A stretch of DNA of 19,227 nucleotides. It comes from Solobacterium sp. GTDB lineage: Bacteria > Bacillota_I > Bacilli_A > Erysipelotrichales > Erysipelotrichaceae. Below, one piece after another: positions 6,496 to 14,508 of the stretch. How positions within the stretch are numbered: position 1 is the stretch's first letter; each line of letters starts with the position of its first letter. A model generated the notes under the pieces. It was not told the origin of the DNA, searched no databases, and saw nothing but the letters and a program-made list of their open reading frames with translations. The stretch is from positions 1-19,227 of the forward strand of contig JAFYGX010000180.1 of NCBI GenBank assembly GCA_017543025.1, read 5' to 3'. A program made the translations under genes and the position numbers.

Positions 6496-7452
6496 TTAAA
6501 TCAGCGGATGAGCCGCAAACCACGCTTCTGCTCTGACCCAGGCGTTTTCACGGATATTCAGGTAGAAAAAGGAATAATCACTTCCGTGATAGCTTGCCGG
6601 ACCGAAAACGGATTCGAATTTTTCGAGTCCCGGAAGCGCCGTAATCACGTATTTTTTCAGCTTCGGTTCGGTAACGATTACCGTTCCGCGCTCCGTATCC
6701 ACCACTGCATCGGCTTTCACACTCAGCCGGTGCAGACCATGCGTCAGAAGATGAGGCATGAAGGAACTGAGATTCAGATCTGCCGATGCAGGTGTTTCGT
6801 CGGTCTTCCAGTTCAGCGGGTTGATTGCGACGGCACCGGGTGCCACGACCAGAGATGCATGACCTTTGTTTTCCGGCCCTTCAGTATTCCACGAAACGAC
6901 AACGCCAAGATCATCTTCACCCTGCGCAGCTTTGATATGCGGATTCTGTTCAAGGTATGTTTTTGTCAGAGAATCTCCGATGCAGTAGGCTGCGATCATC
7001 CGGGAATAATAGTCCGGGTGTTCTTTCATATATTCGGAAAGAACGATGTAGGAGAGTCTGGAGCCCTGTGAATGGCCGGCAAGAAAAAACGGACGTCCGT
7101 TGTTCAGGTGCTCGAAATACCAGTCCAGTGCCGCATACACATCCGTTCGCGGCTCAGCCCATTCTGCCTGGTCAACTTCTTCGAATGACATCTGGTTCAG
7201 TTTTATGCCGTTGACCTGACGCCAGTACGGCGCAAACAGATTCGCAACCGGTGCAAACGCTTCCGCCTGCTGACTGAAGTTGCGTTTTGCACCTTCGACC
7301 ATACTGCGGTTGTCAATCGTGCAGATCGTATCCGCGTTCGGATCGTTGCAGCTGGAAGGATACAGGTAAATCAGGTCAACCGGCTCCTCCGGGTTTTCCG
7401 GCAGGGGAAGCCAATGTGCTCTGTCAGAATAATCTGCAGGTGTTCCAATCAA
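6496..7452 (-). CDS. DUF3089 alpha/beta-hydrolase-fold protein
   Basis: About 318 residues. It shows the DUF3089 pattern: an N-terminal strand PVDLIYLYPSS, an AALDWYFEHLNNGRPFFLAGHSQGS block with the nucleophile elbow GHSQG (Ser128), and a late DLNLSS/SYHGSDYSFFY region. Members are predicted serine hydrolases of unknown substrate. No signal peptide is visible. The start is uncertain: the frame contains no ATG near the beginning, and 7452 is a TTG with no well-spaced RBS. The only SD, GAGGGG (7474-7479), lies about 21 bases upstream of the TTG and 12 bases upstream of an in-frame ATA (7461-7459), which would give I/M-K-P-L-I-G-T-P. The family call is firm; the 5' end is not. Confidence 0.8.
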   Translation of the reverse strand: MIGTPADYSDRAHWLPLPENPEEPVDLIYLYPSSCNDPNADTICTIDNRSMVEGAKRNFSQQAEAFAPVANLFAPYWRQVNGIKLNQMSFEEVDQAEWAEPRTDVYAALDWYFEHLNNGRPFFLAGHSQGSRLSYIVLSEYMKEHPDYYSRMIAAYCIGDSLTKTYLEQNPHIKAAQGEDDLGVVVSWNTEGPENKGHASLVVAPGAVAINPLNWKTDETPASADLNLSSFMPHLLTHGLHRLSVKADAVVDTERGTVIVTEPKLKKYVITALPGLEKFESVFGPASYHGSDYSFFYLNIRENAWVRAEAWFAAHPLI

Positions 7453-7749
7453 TGGTTTTATAAAGATTTGTTTCCCCTCTGTTCTTTATTACTCTTATTG
7501 TGACGGTGTATCCGTCCTTTATGCATGTCTGTTTTGCTGAAAGAACAGCGTTCTGTCCGATGAAGTTTAAAGTGCTGCAGTGAAGGAGGCGGGCTTTTCA
7601 GACAATCGGTTCGACGGGCAGGGGCTGTTTTTTGTCAGCAGTGCAGTCCGCGGATGATGAAAAGTGAACTTATAATTTGCGTTTGATCAATTTTGGATGC
7701 ATCATAGTACAGGTATATGGCAATGGCCATACAGAAAGGGGAAATTAAA
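7453..7749. other. Divergent intergenic region
   Basis: No gene seen between the divergent DUF3089 and HdeD-like genes. A weak plus-strand promoter candidate is TTGATC (7684-7689), a 16-base spacer and TAGTAC. A small hairpin TATGGC-AATG-GCCATA (7716-7731) ends just before the RBS of the downstream gene. Confidence 0.35.
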
Positions 7750-8436
7750 ATGGTTGCTGTTAGTATTATTCTCGGTATCGTATTTATCATCGGCGGCATC
7801 TTCTGCATGACCGCTCCGGTAAGTACATACTATGGCGTGATGCTGTTCTTTGCGGCTCTGATGCTTGTCTACGGAATTTATGGAATCATCCGTTTCTTCA
7901 AACGGAAAGCGCTTGTTCCGGAATTTCTGATCAGCATTGTGTCAGTTGTTCTCGGATTTGTTTATCTGTTCCGTCCGGGCAATACACCTGCAGCCGGAAA
8001 CATGATTGGGATTGACCGCGTTGTTCTGTTTCTGACTGCCGCATGGTTCCTGATCAAGGGATGCATCATCGTCTACTATTCCGTGAAGACACGGTTTTTC
8101 AACAACCGCTGGGTTCTTGGGTTCATCAGCGGGATTCTAAGTGCCATACTCGGTATCTATTCATTCATCTATCCTTCCACAGCTGCTACGAGCATCGGTA
8201 TTCTCGTCGGTCTCTGGGAGATTCAGTGCGGAATCGATTTCCTGACGCTTGGAACAACCGTTGGCTTTGTCCAGGAAGCAGTAGAGGAAATGGAACAGGA
8301 ATTCAACAACCGAGTTGAAGAAGCAGTGAAGTCGGTTGAACAGTTTCAGCAGGAAGCTGAAAAACAGGTACGGGCAAGAGCTGCTGCAGAAGCAGAGCCG
8401 ATCGATCAGCCGGCTGACAACAAAACCGATAACTGA
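7750..8436 (+). CDS. HdeD/DUF308 family membrane protein
   Basis: 228 residues from the ATG at 7750, which has AAAGGGG with an 8-base spacer; an earlier in-frame ATG at 7717 lacks an RBS. There are five to six transmembrane helices in a repeating hydrophobic pattern (VAVSIILGIVFIIGGIFCMT, LFFAALMLVYGIYGIIRFF, FLISIVSVVLGFVYLF, VVLFLTAAWFLIKGCIIVYY, WVLGFISGILSAILGIYSF), the DUF308 arrangement with its helix-turn GIxxxxxGI repeats. A cytoplasmic tail from about residue 185 is charged and predicted coiled coil (EAVEEMEQEFNNRVEEAVKS, then QQEAEKQV). E. coli HdeD has a role in acid resistance, but most Gram-positive members are uncharacterised. The coiled-coil tail is longer than in the basic family. 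Confidence 0.8.
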   Translation: MVAVSIILGIVFIIGGIFCMTAPVSTYYGVMLFFAALMLVYGIYGIIRFFKRKALVPEFLISIVSVVLGFVYLFRPGNTPAAGNMIGIDRVVLFLTAAWFLIKGCIIVYYSVKTRFFNNRWVLGFISGILSAILGIYSFIYPSTAATSIGILVGLWEIQCGIDFLTLGTTVGFVQEAVEEMEQEFNNRVEEAVKSVEQFQQEAEKQVRARAAAEAEPIDQPADNKTDN

Positions 8437-8468
8437 GAATCCGGATTATCCGGAAGTACAGGAAAACA

Positions 8469-8498
8469 GGGGGGCCTATATGCATCCCCTTTTATTAT
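8469..8498 (+). terminator. Possible terminator after the HdeD-like gene
   Basis: A run of G at 8469-8474 can pair with CCCC at 8486-8489, followed by TTTTATT. The stem is short. The same hairpin is followed by CCTGTTTT on the minus strand, so it may serve both convergent genes. Confidence 0.4.
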
Positions 8499-8552
8499 GG
8501 AAGGCAGTACATTCTGCAGACCGTGTGAAACAGATGTGCTTCCGCAGAATAC

Positions 8553-10175
8553 TCAGTGATCTTTCAGGTCATTTTCGGTGATGGACTGCGCAGCCAGATG
8601 ACTGTAGTTATGCGTCAGCTCAGGCACAATAGCGCCGCTGTTGATCAGCTCAATCGCTTTCTGATGAAGCTGCGGATCCCATTCAACTCCGATGAGCTTC
8701 CAGTTTTCGGAGGTGTCCGGCCCCACAGTTCCATCCAGGTCAGCGCGGATATACTCTGCGAGCAGGTCCGTAAACGCGCCGAGATCCGGACGGATATCGC
8801 CTTCGATCAGAACCGGGAGCCCGTCTTCTTCTGAAAAGACAGGTCCGTATAGCGAAAGATGACTCTGATAGCGGTAGCTGCTTACCGCAACCGTAAACGA
8901 ATCATCCTCCTGAACCGGTGTTCCGTCCGCTTTTCTGAGATTCACAATCCGTTCTCCGGGCTGTTTTGAAATATCGATTTCGTAGTTCACGCCGCGGAAG
9001 AAATCGTAATCGAAAAGCGATATGGAAGGATCAAAGGAAATGGTCAGATCACCGGGTCTGAATGTGTTGTAAAACGAAGCGGACCATTCCATGTATTTTT
9101 TCAGCTGTCTGCCGTTCATCCGGACCAGGCAAAGGGTGTTTTCATACGGATACAACGCAAGAAGGTCTTTCGCACAGAATGCACCGGGCAGAAGATCAGC
9201 GCTGGGGCTTGCGATCATGGATGCGGTGATATCCGCATCGGTAAAGCTTTCTGCAGCGTCATGGAACAGATTGACCAGCGGAGCATTCTGAAGCAGAAAG
9301 CCTGGTATGCATTCGGTTTCCGATGGAATCAGAAAACCATCCGGTCCTTCCGAAATTCCGATTTCCGAGCGAATTGAGGCAAGTATCTGTTCATGATACG
9401 GCCGGTATGTTTCCATGAATTCCGGATCGGGCTCATAATCAGACATCCGGAGTGCCCGGGAAGTACGGTCTGTGACCTTCCAGCCTGACACGGATTTCTG
9501 CATGGTAAGATCAATCTTAAGCATTGTTTCTCCGAACGAACTGTTTTCGGCAATCAGAACTCCGTTGACTTCGGTTTCTTCCTCAAGCAAGTGCTGATGG
9601 GAGGCAACGATCACATCGAACTGCGGGAAGTGTTCCGCATATTCTGCACAGCCGGAGCCGGGTGTGTCGTACTCCTGCGGGATGCTCATGTGATTCACCG
9701 CAATCAGGACGTCATACTTTCCTTCTATTTCCTTCAGGATCGCTTCGGTTTCGCTGATCGGATTCCGTACTTCACAGTTTCTGAGGTTGGCCGCATCCCA
9801 TAAACTGATATTCGGTGTGACCATGCATACAACGGCGATCCGGATGCCGTTTTTCTCTATGATTGCCCATCGTTCTCCCAGCGGACTGCCGGTCTCATCC
9901 CGCACTTTGCTTACGATTGTGTGGCCCTGAAAACCGGATATGAGGCGTCTGAGCACGTTCATCCCATAGTTGTATTCATGATTTCCTGTGGTCCATACTT
10001 CATAGCCTAGTTCATTCATTGCCCGGATGATCGGGTTGTATGGCTCGTCAAGAAACAGGAATGCGGAATTACCCTGAACGGTATCTCCCGCATCAACAAG
10101 CAGACAGGTATCCGGATCATACCATTTCCGGATTGCGGTTTTCAGCTGTGCCATACTTCCGGAATCGGACGGCAT
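8553..10175 (-). CDS. 5'-nucleotidase / metallophosphoesterase (YfkN/CpdB/UshA-like), main frame of a frameshifted gene
   Basis: The frame is open from the stop at 8553 up to about 10277, but its first ATG is at 10175. Upstream of that ATG the same frame still encodes family sequence (TITILATSDIHGKLWPWDYR), so 10175 is not the real start. Metallophosphoesterase motifs in order: SDIHG, DAGDTVQGN, TGNHEYNYG, VNHM and ASHQH. The C-terminal 5'-nucleotidase domain follows, with LLALYPYENTLCLVRMNGRQ, a substrate-binding segment, and KKYMEWSA. Enzymes of this type hydrolyse nucleotides or 2',3'-cyclic nucleotides outside the cytoplasm. The matching N-terminus with a lipoprotein signal lies in another frame (10277-10387). 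As it stands the protein would lack its metal-binding DxH motif and export signal, and would be inactive. Confidence 0.85.
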   Translation of the reverse strand: MPSDSGSMAQLKTAIRKWYDPDTCLLVDAGDTVQGNSAFLFLDEPYNPIIRAMNELGYEVWTTGNHEYNYGMNVLRRLISGFQGHTIVSKVRDETGSPLGERWAIIEKNGIRIAVVCMVTPNISLWDAANLRNCEVRNPISETEAILKEIEGKYDVLIAVNHMSIPQEYDTPGSGCAEYAEHFPQFDVIVASHQHLLEEETEVNGVLIAENSSFGETMLKIDLTMQKSVSGWKVTDRTSRALRMSDYEPDPEFMETYRPYHEQILASIRSEIGISEGPDGFLIPSETECIPGFLLQNAPLVNLFHDAAESFTDADITASMIASPSADLLPGAFCAKDLLALYPYENTLCLVRMNGRQLKKYMEWSASFYNTFRPGDLTISFDPSISLFDYDFFRGVNYEIDISKQPGERIVNLRKADGTPVQEDDSFTVAVSSYRYQSHLSLYGPVFSEEDGLPVLIEGDIRPDLGAFTDLLAEYIRADLDGTVGPDTSENWKLIGVEWDPQLHQKAIELINSGAIVPELTHNYSHLAAQSITENDLKDH

Positions 10176-10276
10176 GTCTGTCCGGTAATCCCAGGGCCAG
10201 AGCTTTCCGTGAATGTCACTGGTCGCAAGGATGGTGATCGTTCTGGCTGTATCAACCGCGGTTTCACGTCGACGGT

Positions 10277-10387
10277 TTTACAGCCGGCAGAAGACATCAA
10301 CAGGAACAGACTGCTCACAAGCAGGGCAGGCAGAATCGTTCTGAAGCGTTTCATAACAGTATTTTTCAGTGTTTTCTGAATATACAT
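10277..10387 (-). pseudogene. 5' end (lipoprotein signal) of the 5'-nucleotidase gene, out of frame with the rest
   Basis: ATG at 10387 with AGGAGG (10393-10398) 5 bases upstream. The 37 codons encode a basic start (MYIQKTLKNTVMKRFR), a hydrophobic core (TILPALLVSSLFLLMSS) and a lipobox-like SAGC, that is, a type II signal for a membrane-anchored lipoprotein. Directly after the Cys codon, at an A4 tract (plus-strand TTTT 10276-10279), the frame must move by -1 to enter the nucleotidase. Adding one A would give C-K-N-R-R-R-E-T-A-V-D-T-A-R-T-I-T-I-L-A-T-S-D-I-H, joining both parts. Without it, this frame continues as junk to a stop at 10142. Confidence 0.7.
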
Positions 10388-10576
10388 GGAAGCCTCCTGT
10401 GTGATCGGACTGCTGCGGTTCTGATACTGAAACGAATCGCAGAGTCTGTTTTCTCTGATCCAATCATGCAATTGGCAACTGCATTACGGCATATCGGATT
10501 TGCGCCTGATGTAATTGCAGGCTCAGCGGCAGGTTGTTCGAAACAGATTGCATCTGACTGCATCCGGTGCAGAAGA
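10388..10576. other. Upstream region of the 5'-nucleotidase gene
   Basis: No gene seen. It should hold the promoter of the minus-strand lipoprotein gene, but no clear -35/-10 pair could be assigned. Confidence 0.3.
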
Positions 10577-10610
10577 CGAAAAAAATCCCATCCGGCGTGC
10601 GCATGGGATT
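10577..10610 (-). terminator. Intrinsic terminator of the CPBP protease gene
   Basis: On the minus strand, AATCCCAT (10610-10603) and ATGGGATT (10591-10584) form a perfect 8-bp stem with an 11-base loop, followed by TTTTT. It lies about 95 bases after the CPBP gene stop. Confidence 0.85.
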
Positions 10611-10702
10611 GCGGTTTATGAATCGGACGAGGCGGGAATGCCGCTGCCTGCTTAATGGACTGAAAACGGAATCACCGGTCTGCTTCCATGCGGGTAGAGC
10701 GG

Positions 10703-11602
10703 TTATTTTTTCTGATCCGGGTGTTTTGCATTGAATGGTTCAATATCGTCATACCGGACTTCCTCAAACCAGTGAAGCTTTTTGTCTGCATACAGAATGA
10801 ATACGAGAAACAGGGATTTCAGTATGATGTTGAACAGGGTTGAAGATCCCGTCTGTTCCGCTGTGAGTATCCCGTATCCGAATCCGCCCATAATGAGTTC
10901 GGCGAGGTTGTTCACGATATGCAATGCGGAAGAGGCTTCAATTCCTCTTGAGAAATAACTGATGAGACCGTAAATCACAGCGGATGCGGCAATGTAGATG
11001 ACGCCGGTGAGGTTGTATGGATGAACCGCCGCAAATGCAATCGTCTGAACAATCAGACCGATCACCGGCAGTCTGAACCAGCTGCTGACCGTCTGGCTGA
11101 TGTAACCTCTGTACAGCAGCTCTTCCGCAATACATACCAGCGGCATCAGCAGAACCAGAAGGATGAGACCGCCCGGAGTGAACAGGACCTCGCCGACTTT
11201 TCCATTCAGCAGGAGCCGGAGGATGATCGGGATTCCGGCAATGACTGTTCCGGCCGCTGCTGTTTTCAGAAAGATTTTCCATCTCCATCCGCCCATGGAG
11301 GAAAGATAGGAAGAAAACGGACGGTCTTTTATAATCAATGCGGCAAACAGAAACGACGGTATGTATATGGCTGAGAGCGAGCAGTTGTAAAATGCGCCTG
11401 CGGCCGTATAGTAATTCAGATCATCATATCCCGTACCTGTGACAGTGGTATGGAATCCCAGGCTTGTAATCAGAAAGACAAGCGAAGCAAGCAGCAGGTA
11501 GAACGCAATAAACAGCAGACCGACCAGAATCGGCCTGAACCATCGGTATCTGAGGAAGTTTCGCGGATAGGTCGCAAACTCACGTTCAGTAACAGTTTCC
11601 AT
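10703..11602 (-). CDS. CPBP family intramembrane glutamic endopeptidase (CAAX/Abi)
   Basis: 299 residues with about eight hydrophobic segments. ATG preceded by AGGGGG with a 7-base spacer. The three CPBP motifs are complete: EELLYR (E160, E161, R165), FAAVH (190-194) and HIVNN (228-232), which together form the membrane-embedded catalytic centre. Relatives include eukaryotic Rce1 and bacterial proteins linked to bacteriocin immunity, peptide maturation or membrane protein cleavage. No bacteriocin gene is adjacent; the nearest candidate double-glycine protein is 6 kb away. It appears monocistronic with its own terminator. A 10-bp segment overlapping its RBS has a perfect complement 107 bases upstream, which may affect translation. 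Confidence 0.92.
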   Translation of the reverse strand: METVTEREFATYPRNFLRYRWFRPILVGLLFIAFYLLLASLVFLITSLGFHTTVTGTGYDDLNYYTAAGAFYNCSLSAIYIPSFLFAALIIKDRPFSSYLSSMGGWRWKIFLKTAAAGTVIAGIPIILRLLLNGKVGEVLFTPGGLILLVLLMPLVCIAEELLYRGYISQTVSSWFRLPVIGLIVQTIAFAAVHPYNLTGVIYIAASAVIYGLISYFSRGIEASSALHIVNNLAELIMGGFGYGILTAEQTGSSTLFNIILKSLFLVFILYADKKLHWFEEVRYDDIEPFNAKHPDQKK

Positions 11603-11964
11603 ATAGTACCCCCTGAACGGAACTATGAATCGGATTTCACGCTCCCCGTAATGATAGCACGGAGGTTTCAGAGCAGCAGTTATAATGTCGCTCAGATTGC
11701 ATATGCTACAGCATGGTTTCAGAAGAACCGTTCAGGGATTAGGAATGCGGAACGAACACGGATTCCGGTTTTTCAGGTACCGGGATTGCAGTTCTCAGAT
11801 GGGTTTCTGCTGCGGATCGGATCGATATCCGCTGCCGTAGACAATTATGATTCACGTTTTGCCTTCCTGTCAGACAGCTCTATGTTCTGCAAGAGAGCCG
11901 GGTATGGTTCAGGAGAAAGACTGCAATATAAAATATGAGAACAGAAGAGTATAAGGAGGCAGGT
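11603..11964. other. Divergent intergenic region with a long-range inverted repeat
   Basis: No gene supported. CCCTGAACGG (11611-11620) and CCGTTCAGGG (11728-11737) form a perfect 10-bp inverted repeat separated by 107 bases. The near copy reaches the SD of the minus-strand CPBP gene. Between them, two related segments share TCTGAAACC followed by GTGCT or ATGCT. A TATAAAAT-like sequence at about 11928 could serve the downstream GNAT gene but has no clear -35 box. Confidence 0.45.
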
Positions 11965-12561
11965 ATGAATCGTTCCGAATACGATCAGAAGTATGAGCAC
12001 ACCGCGAATCAATCGCGGATCGCATCCGCCGGGCATGGCACAGCTGAGCTTCAAACAGAAAATCTGACCCTGCGAAGATACGTTCCGGAAGATGCGGAAG
12101 TCCTGTATAAGCGGCTTGGGAGCGATCCAGGGATGGTTCAGTACTCGGGCTGGAATCCCTATGCGACTCTGGATATGGCAAAGCAGACGGTACAGAGATT
12201 CATCTGCAGTTATGAAGACAGTCATTCCTATTCGTGGGTGATGGACTCTGACGGCACTGCGGTTGGGACGATCGGTGCTTATGACTGTCAGAATGATCAG
12301 ATAGAAGTCGGATTCAGCACTGTAAAAGAGTGGCAGGGCCGTGGCTTTGCGACGGAAGCGCTGAAGGCAGTACTCAGATATCTGACTGAAAAGGAAGGGT
12401 TTTCCTGTGTGGTTGCCTGGTGTGCTGAAGAGAATACCGGCTCACGCAGAGTGCTTGAGAAGTCCGGGATGCGGCTCGCTGAAACTCTGAAGGGCGGGCT
12501 TACCGTTGGCAGCAGAGTATATGACAAACGCATATACGAATACCGGAAAGCAGATCACTGA
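11965..12561 (+). CDS. GNAT family N-acetyltransferase (RimJ/RimL type)
   Basis: 198 residues. The start is the ATG at 11965 with AAGGAGG 5 bases upstream; an in-frame ATG at 11935 would place this RBS inside the gene. About 30 extra N-terminal residues precede the typical opening LQTENLTLRRYVPEDAEVLYK. The acetyl-CoA pyrophosphate-binding loop is KEWQGRGFATEAL (residues 121-133), and ENTGSRRVLEKSGM is the usual motif B helix. Enzymes of this subgroup acetylate protein N-termini, amino acids or small amines; the substrate is not predictable here. It faces the TetR gene, from which it is separated by a shared terminator. Confidence 0.9.
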   Translation: MNRSEYDQKYEHTANQSRIASAGHGTAELQTENLTLRRYVPEDAEVLYKRLGSDPGMVQYSGWNPYATLDMAKQTVQRFICSYEDSHSYSWVMDSDGTAVGTIGAYDCQNDQIEVGFSTVKEWQGRGFATEALKAVLRYLTEKEGFSCVVAWCAEENTGSRRVLEKSGMRLAETLKGGLTVGSRVYDKRIYEYRKADH

Positions 12562-12622
12562 CTTTACTCTGCATCTCGAACGGACAGGAGCGGAACCGGG
12601 CGGTTTCATGGATGGCCAGACA

Positions 12623-12671
12623 GAAAAAGTAATATCCGCATTCCGGGCTGCCTGACGGAGAGAATACGGAT
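12623..12671. terminator. Bidirectional terminator between the GNAT and TetR genes
   Basis: ATCCGCATTC (12634-12643) pairs with GAATACGGAT (12662-12671), 10 pairs with one wobble. It is followed by TCTGTTTTC on the plus strand and by ATTACTTTTTC on the minus strand, so it can end both convergent transcripts. Confidence 0.65.
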
Positions 12672-12713
12672 TCTGTTTTCACGGGCCCCGAAATAATCGT
12701 TCTCACATGGGTT

Positions 12714-13235
12714 TCAGTTACTGCCCCGTTCCGTATATGCTGCCGCGAATATTTTCTCTGTCACTGTCTCCGTCATTTCCTGTACGGACTCCGCATAACC
12801 GCCTCTGGCCCATTTCATGAAGATGCCGAAAAGACCATAAGCAAGATAAAAGCTTTCGTATGTATCCATGGGCAGATCGGTGTCGCTGTCGGTTGTGACA
12901 AGTTCAAACGCAGACAGGATAGCGCCATGATGGCCCTGATCGATAATGAGATCGTTTTTTCTGCGCATGGAATAGCAGAAATCAAAAAATCGCATTACAC
13001 GATAGCTGTTATTCAGCGGATGTTCTCTGAGCCTGTACTTCCGCTCGTATTCACGCCACTTCATGATGATATAGGAGGTGATGATCTCATCTTTTGACCT
13101 GAAATTGCGAAAATAGGTCGCTCTGCCGATACCGCCTGTTTGACAGAGCTCATCCACGGTGATCTTCTCAATATTCTTCGTATTCATTAATGTGAACAGC
13201 GCTTCTCCGAAGGCTGAGACTGCATAATCCGACAT
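12714..13235 (-). CDS. TetR/AcrR family transcriptional regulator
   Basis: 173 residues. The start chosen is the ATG at 13235 (MSDYAVSAFGEAL), which has AAAGGAG 9-10 bases upstream; an upstream in-frame ATG at 13301 would place the operator within the coding region. The N-terminal helix-turn-helix reads EKITVDELCQTGGIGRATYF, then RNFRSKDEII (residues 24-52), typical of TetR. The C-terminal ligand-binding half is helical and ends with a TVTEKIFAAAY segment; its ligand is unknown. A perfect 10-bp inverted repeat lies 22-52 bases before the start, and a second related palindrome lies between this gene and the divergent hydrolase. Autoregulation and control of that hydrolase are therefore likely. 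Confidence 0.88.
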   Translation of the reverse strand: MSDYAVSAFGEALFTLMNTKNIEKITVDELCQTGGIGRATYFRNFRSKDEIITSYIIMKWREYERKYRLREHPLNNSYRVMRFFDFCYSMRRKNDLIIDQGHHGAILSAFELVTTDSDTDLPMDTYESFYLAYGLFGIFMKWARGGYAESVQEMTETVTEKIFAAAYTERGSN

Positions 13236-13257
13236 GAAAACGGTCTCCTTTCTGCAC

Positions 13258-13287
13258 AATGATACGAATTCGCTGGATCGTATCATT
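13258..13287. promoter_or_regulatory. Probable TetR-family operator O1
   Basis: Perfect inverted repeat AATGATACGA (13258-13267), 10-base spacer, TCGTATCATT (13278-13287). It lies just upstream of the TetR start and overlaps a possible -10 (TACGAT, minus strand). Half-site core TGATAC. Confidence 0.7.
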
Positions 13288-13320
13288 TTTCGCCTGAACA
13301 TTGACTGTGAGCGATCGCGA

Positions 13321-13336
13321 TGAGACTATAGTATCA
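13321..13336. promoter_or_regulatory. Possible second operator O2 over the hydrolase promoter
   Basis: TGAGACTA-TAGTATCA is a palindrome with one mismatch; its right half carries the TGATAC core seen in O1. A possible -35 TTGACT (13301) and -10 TATAGT (13327) are 20 bases apart, so the promoter assignment is weak. Confidence 0.45.
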
Positions 13337-13383
13337 CTCTGATCCGGCCTGGCCAATCAGAAAACATGCAGGAGGTTGCCGTT

Positions 13384-14508
13384 GTGAAGAACACAGAACT
13401 GAAGAGAAGACTGAAAAAAGTGCTGGTGGTCATCGGTGTTGTGAGTGCAGGTATTGCGCTGGGACTGTTTGTATTTCTGAAGCTGACCGTTCTGAGAACG
13501 TTCCCGAAGCTTCAGGGTGAACCGGCGATCGGCGAATGGTACGAAATACCGGTGGAAACCGCAACGTCTTCAGATGGAAGTGAATGGCACGGTATTTTTC
13601 GTAAAGGTACAGAAAACAAAGCGGTCGTTTATTTCTTCGGCGGCGGCGTAAGCATTACGCCTGAAACCTCCGAAGGCGGGAAGAAGTTTTATGCACAGAA
13701 TATGACGGCACAGGATTTTGTGGCACAGGGCGGGATCGGCAGCGATGCGGAGAACAACCCGTTCAGAAACTGGAGCTTTCTTGTAATCCCTTATGCGACA
13801 GGTGATTTTCACGCCGGGACGGGTATTTATGAGGGGAAAAAGACGGTGTATCACACAGGCTACCACAATTACTCTGCCTTTATTGAACAGATCAGGCCGT
13901 ATATCGGGGAGCCGGATACGCTGCTTGTGACCGGTTTTTCAGCAGGCGGCTTTGCGGCCTCGTTGCTTGCGGATGATGTGATTGATCGGTTCCCCAGTGC
14001 GGAAAATGTGACCGTCTGTGTTGACAGTTCGCTGCTTCTTTATGATGGCTGGCACGATACAGCTGTCAATCTGTGGAAATCTCCGGCAGAAATTTCCGGT
14101 CGTCTGACGACAGACAACCTTGTACTGGACAGTCTCAGTGCACTTCACGAAAAAAGGGGTAACAGCGTTAAGATACTGTTTGACTGCTCTTTCCGTGATG
14201 ATACGCTGATACAGTATCAGTCCTATATCGACAGCGGAACAATGAACCGGACGAAAGAGCTCGGGGATCAGTTTCAGAACGATCTGAAAGACATGGTAAA
14301 TGGACTGCAGAGGAATATCCCCGATGTCGGGATCTATATCTGGAGCTTTAATGAGGATGCTGAAACACATAATACCCAGCATACGATCATTTCCTCCAAC
14401 GTATTCGACAAGCTCGGAAATGACAGAAGCGTCGGGGAATGGATCATGGATGCCGTGAATGGTGAAGTCAGGACTTATGGACTTGAACTGCTGGACAGAG
14501 CATTCTGA
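13384..14508 (+). CDS. Pectinacetylesterase-family (PAE/Notum-like) serine hydrolase, membrane-anchored
   Basis: 374 residues from GTG 13384, which has GGAGG (13371-13375) with an 8-base spacer; the in-frame ATG at 13366 precedes that RBS and lacks its own. One N-terminal hydrophobic segment (VLVVIGVVSAGIALGLFVFL, residues 13-32) after a basic stretch suggests a signal anchor with the enzyme outside. Family features in order: VVYFFGGGVS (oxyanion-hole loop, residues 81-90), NPFRNWSFLVIPYATGD, HTGYHNYSAF, and the nucleophile elbow TGFSAGGFAA (Ser186). A distal ETHNTQH region offers the catalytic His. Relatives deacetylate pectin or other esters; the substrate here is unknown. The divergent TetR gene is its probable repressor. 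Confidence 0.85.
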   Translation: MKNTELKRRLKKVLVVIGVVSAGIALGLFVFLKLTVLRTFPKLQGEPAIGEWYEIPVETATSSDGSEWHGIFRKGTENKAVVYFFGGGVSITPETSEGGKKFYAQNMTAQDFVAQGGIGSDAENNPFRNWSFLVIPYATGDFHAGTGIYEGKKTVYHTGYHNYSAFIEQIRPYIGEPDTLLVTGFSAGGFAASLLADDVIDRFPSAENVTVCVDSSLLLYDGWHDTAVNLWKSPAEISGRLTTDNLVLDSLSALHEKRGNSVKILFDCSFRDDTLIQYQSYIDSGTMNRTKELGDQFQNDLKDMVNGLQRNIPDVGIYIWSFNEDAETHNTQHTIISSNVFDKLGNDRSVGEWIMDAVNGEVRTYGLELLDRAF

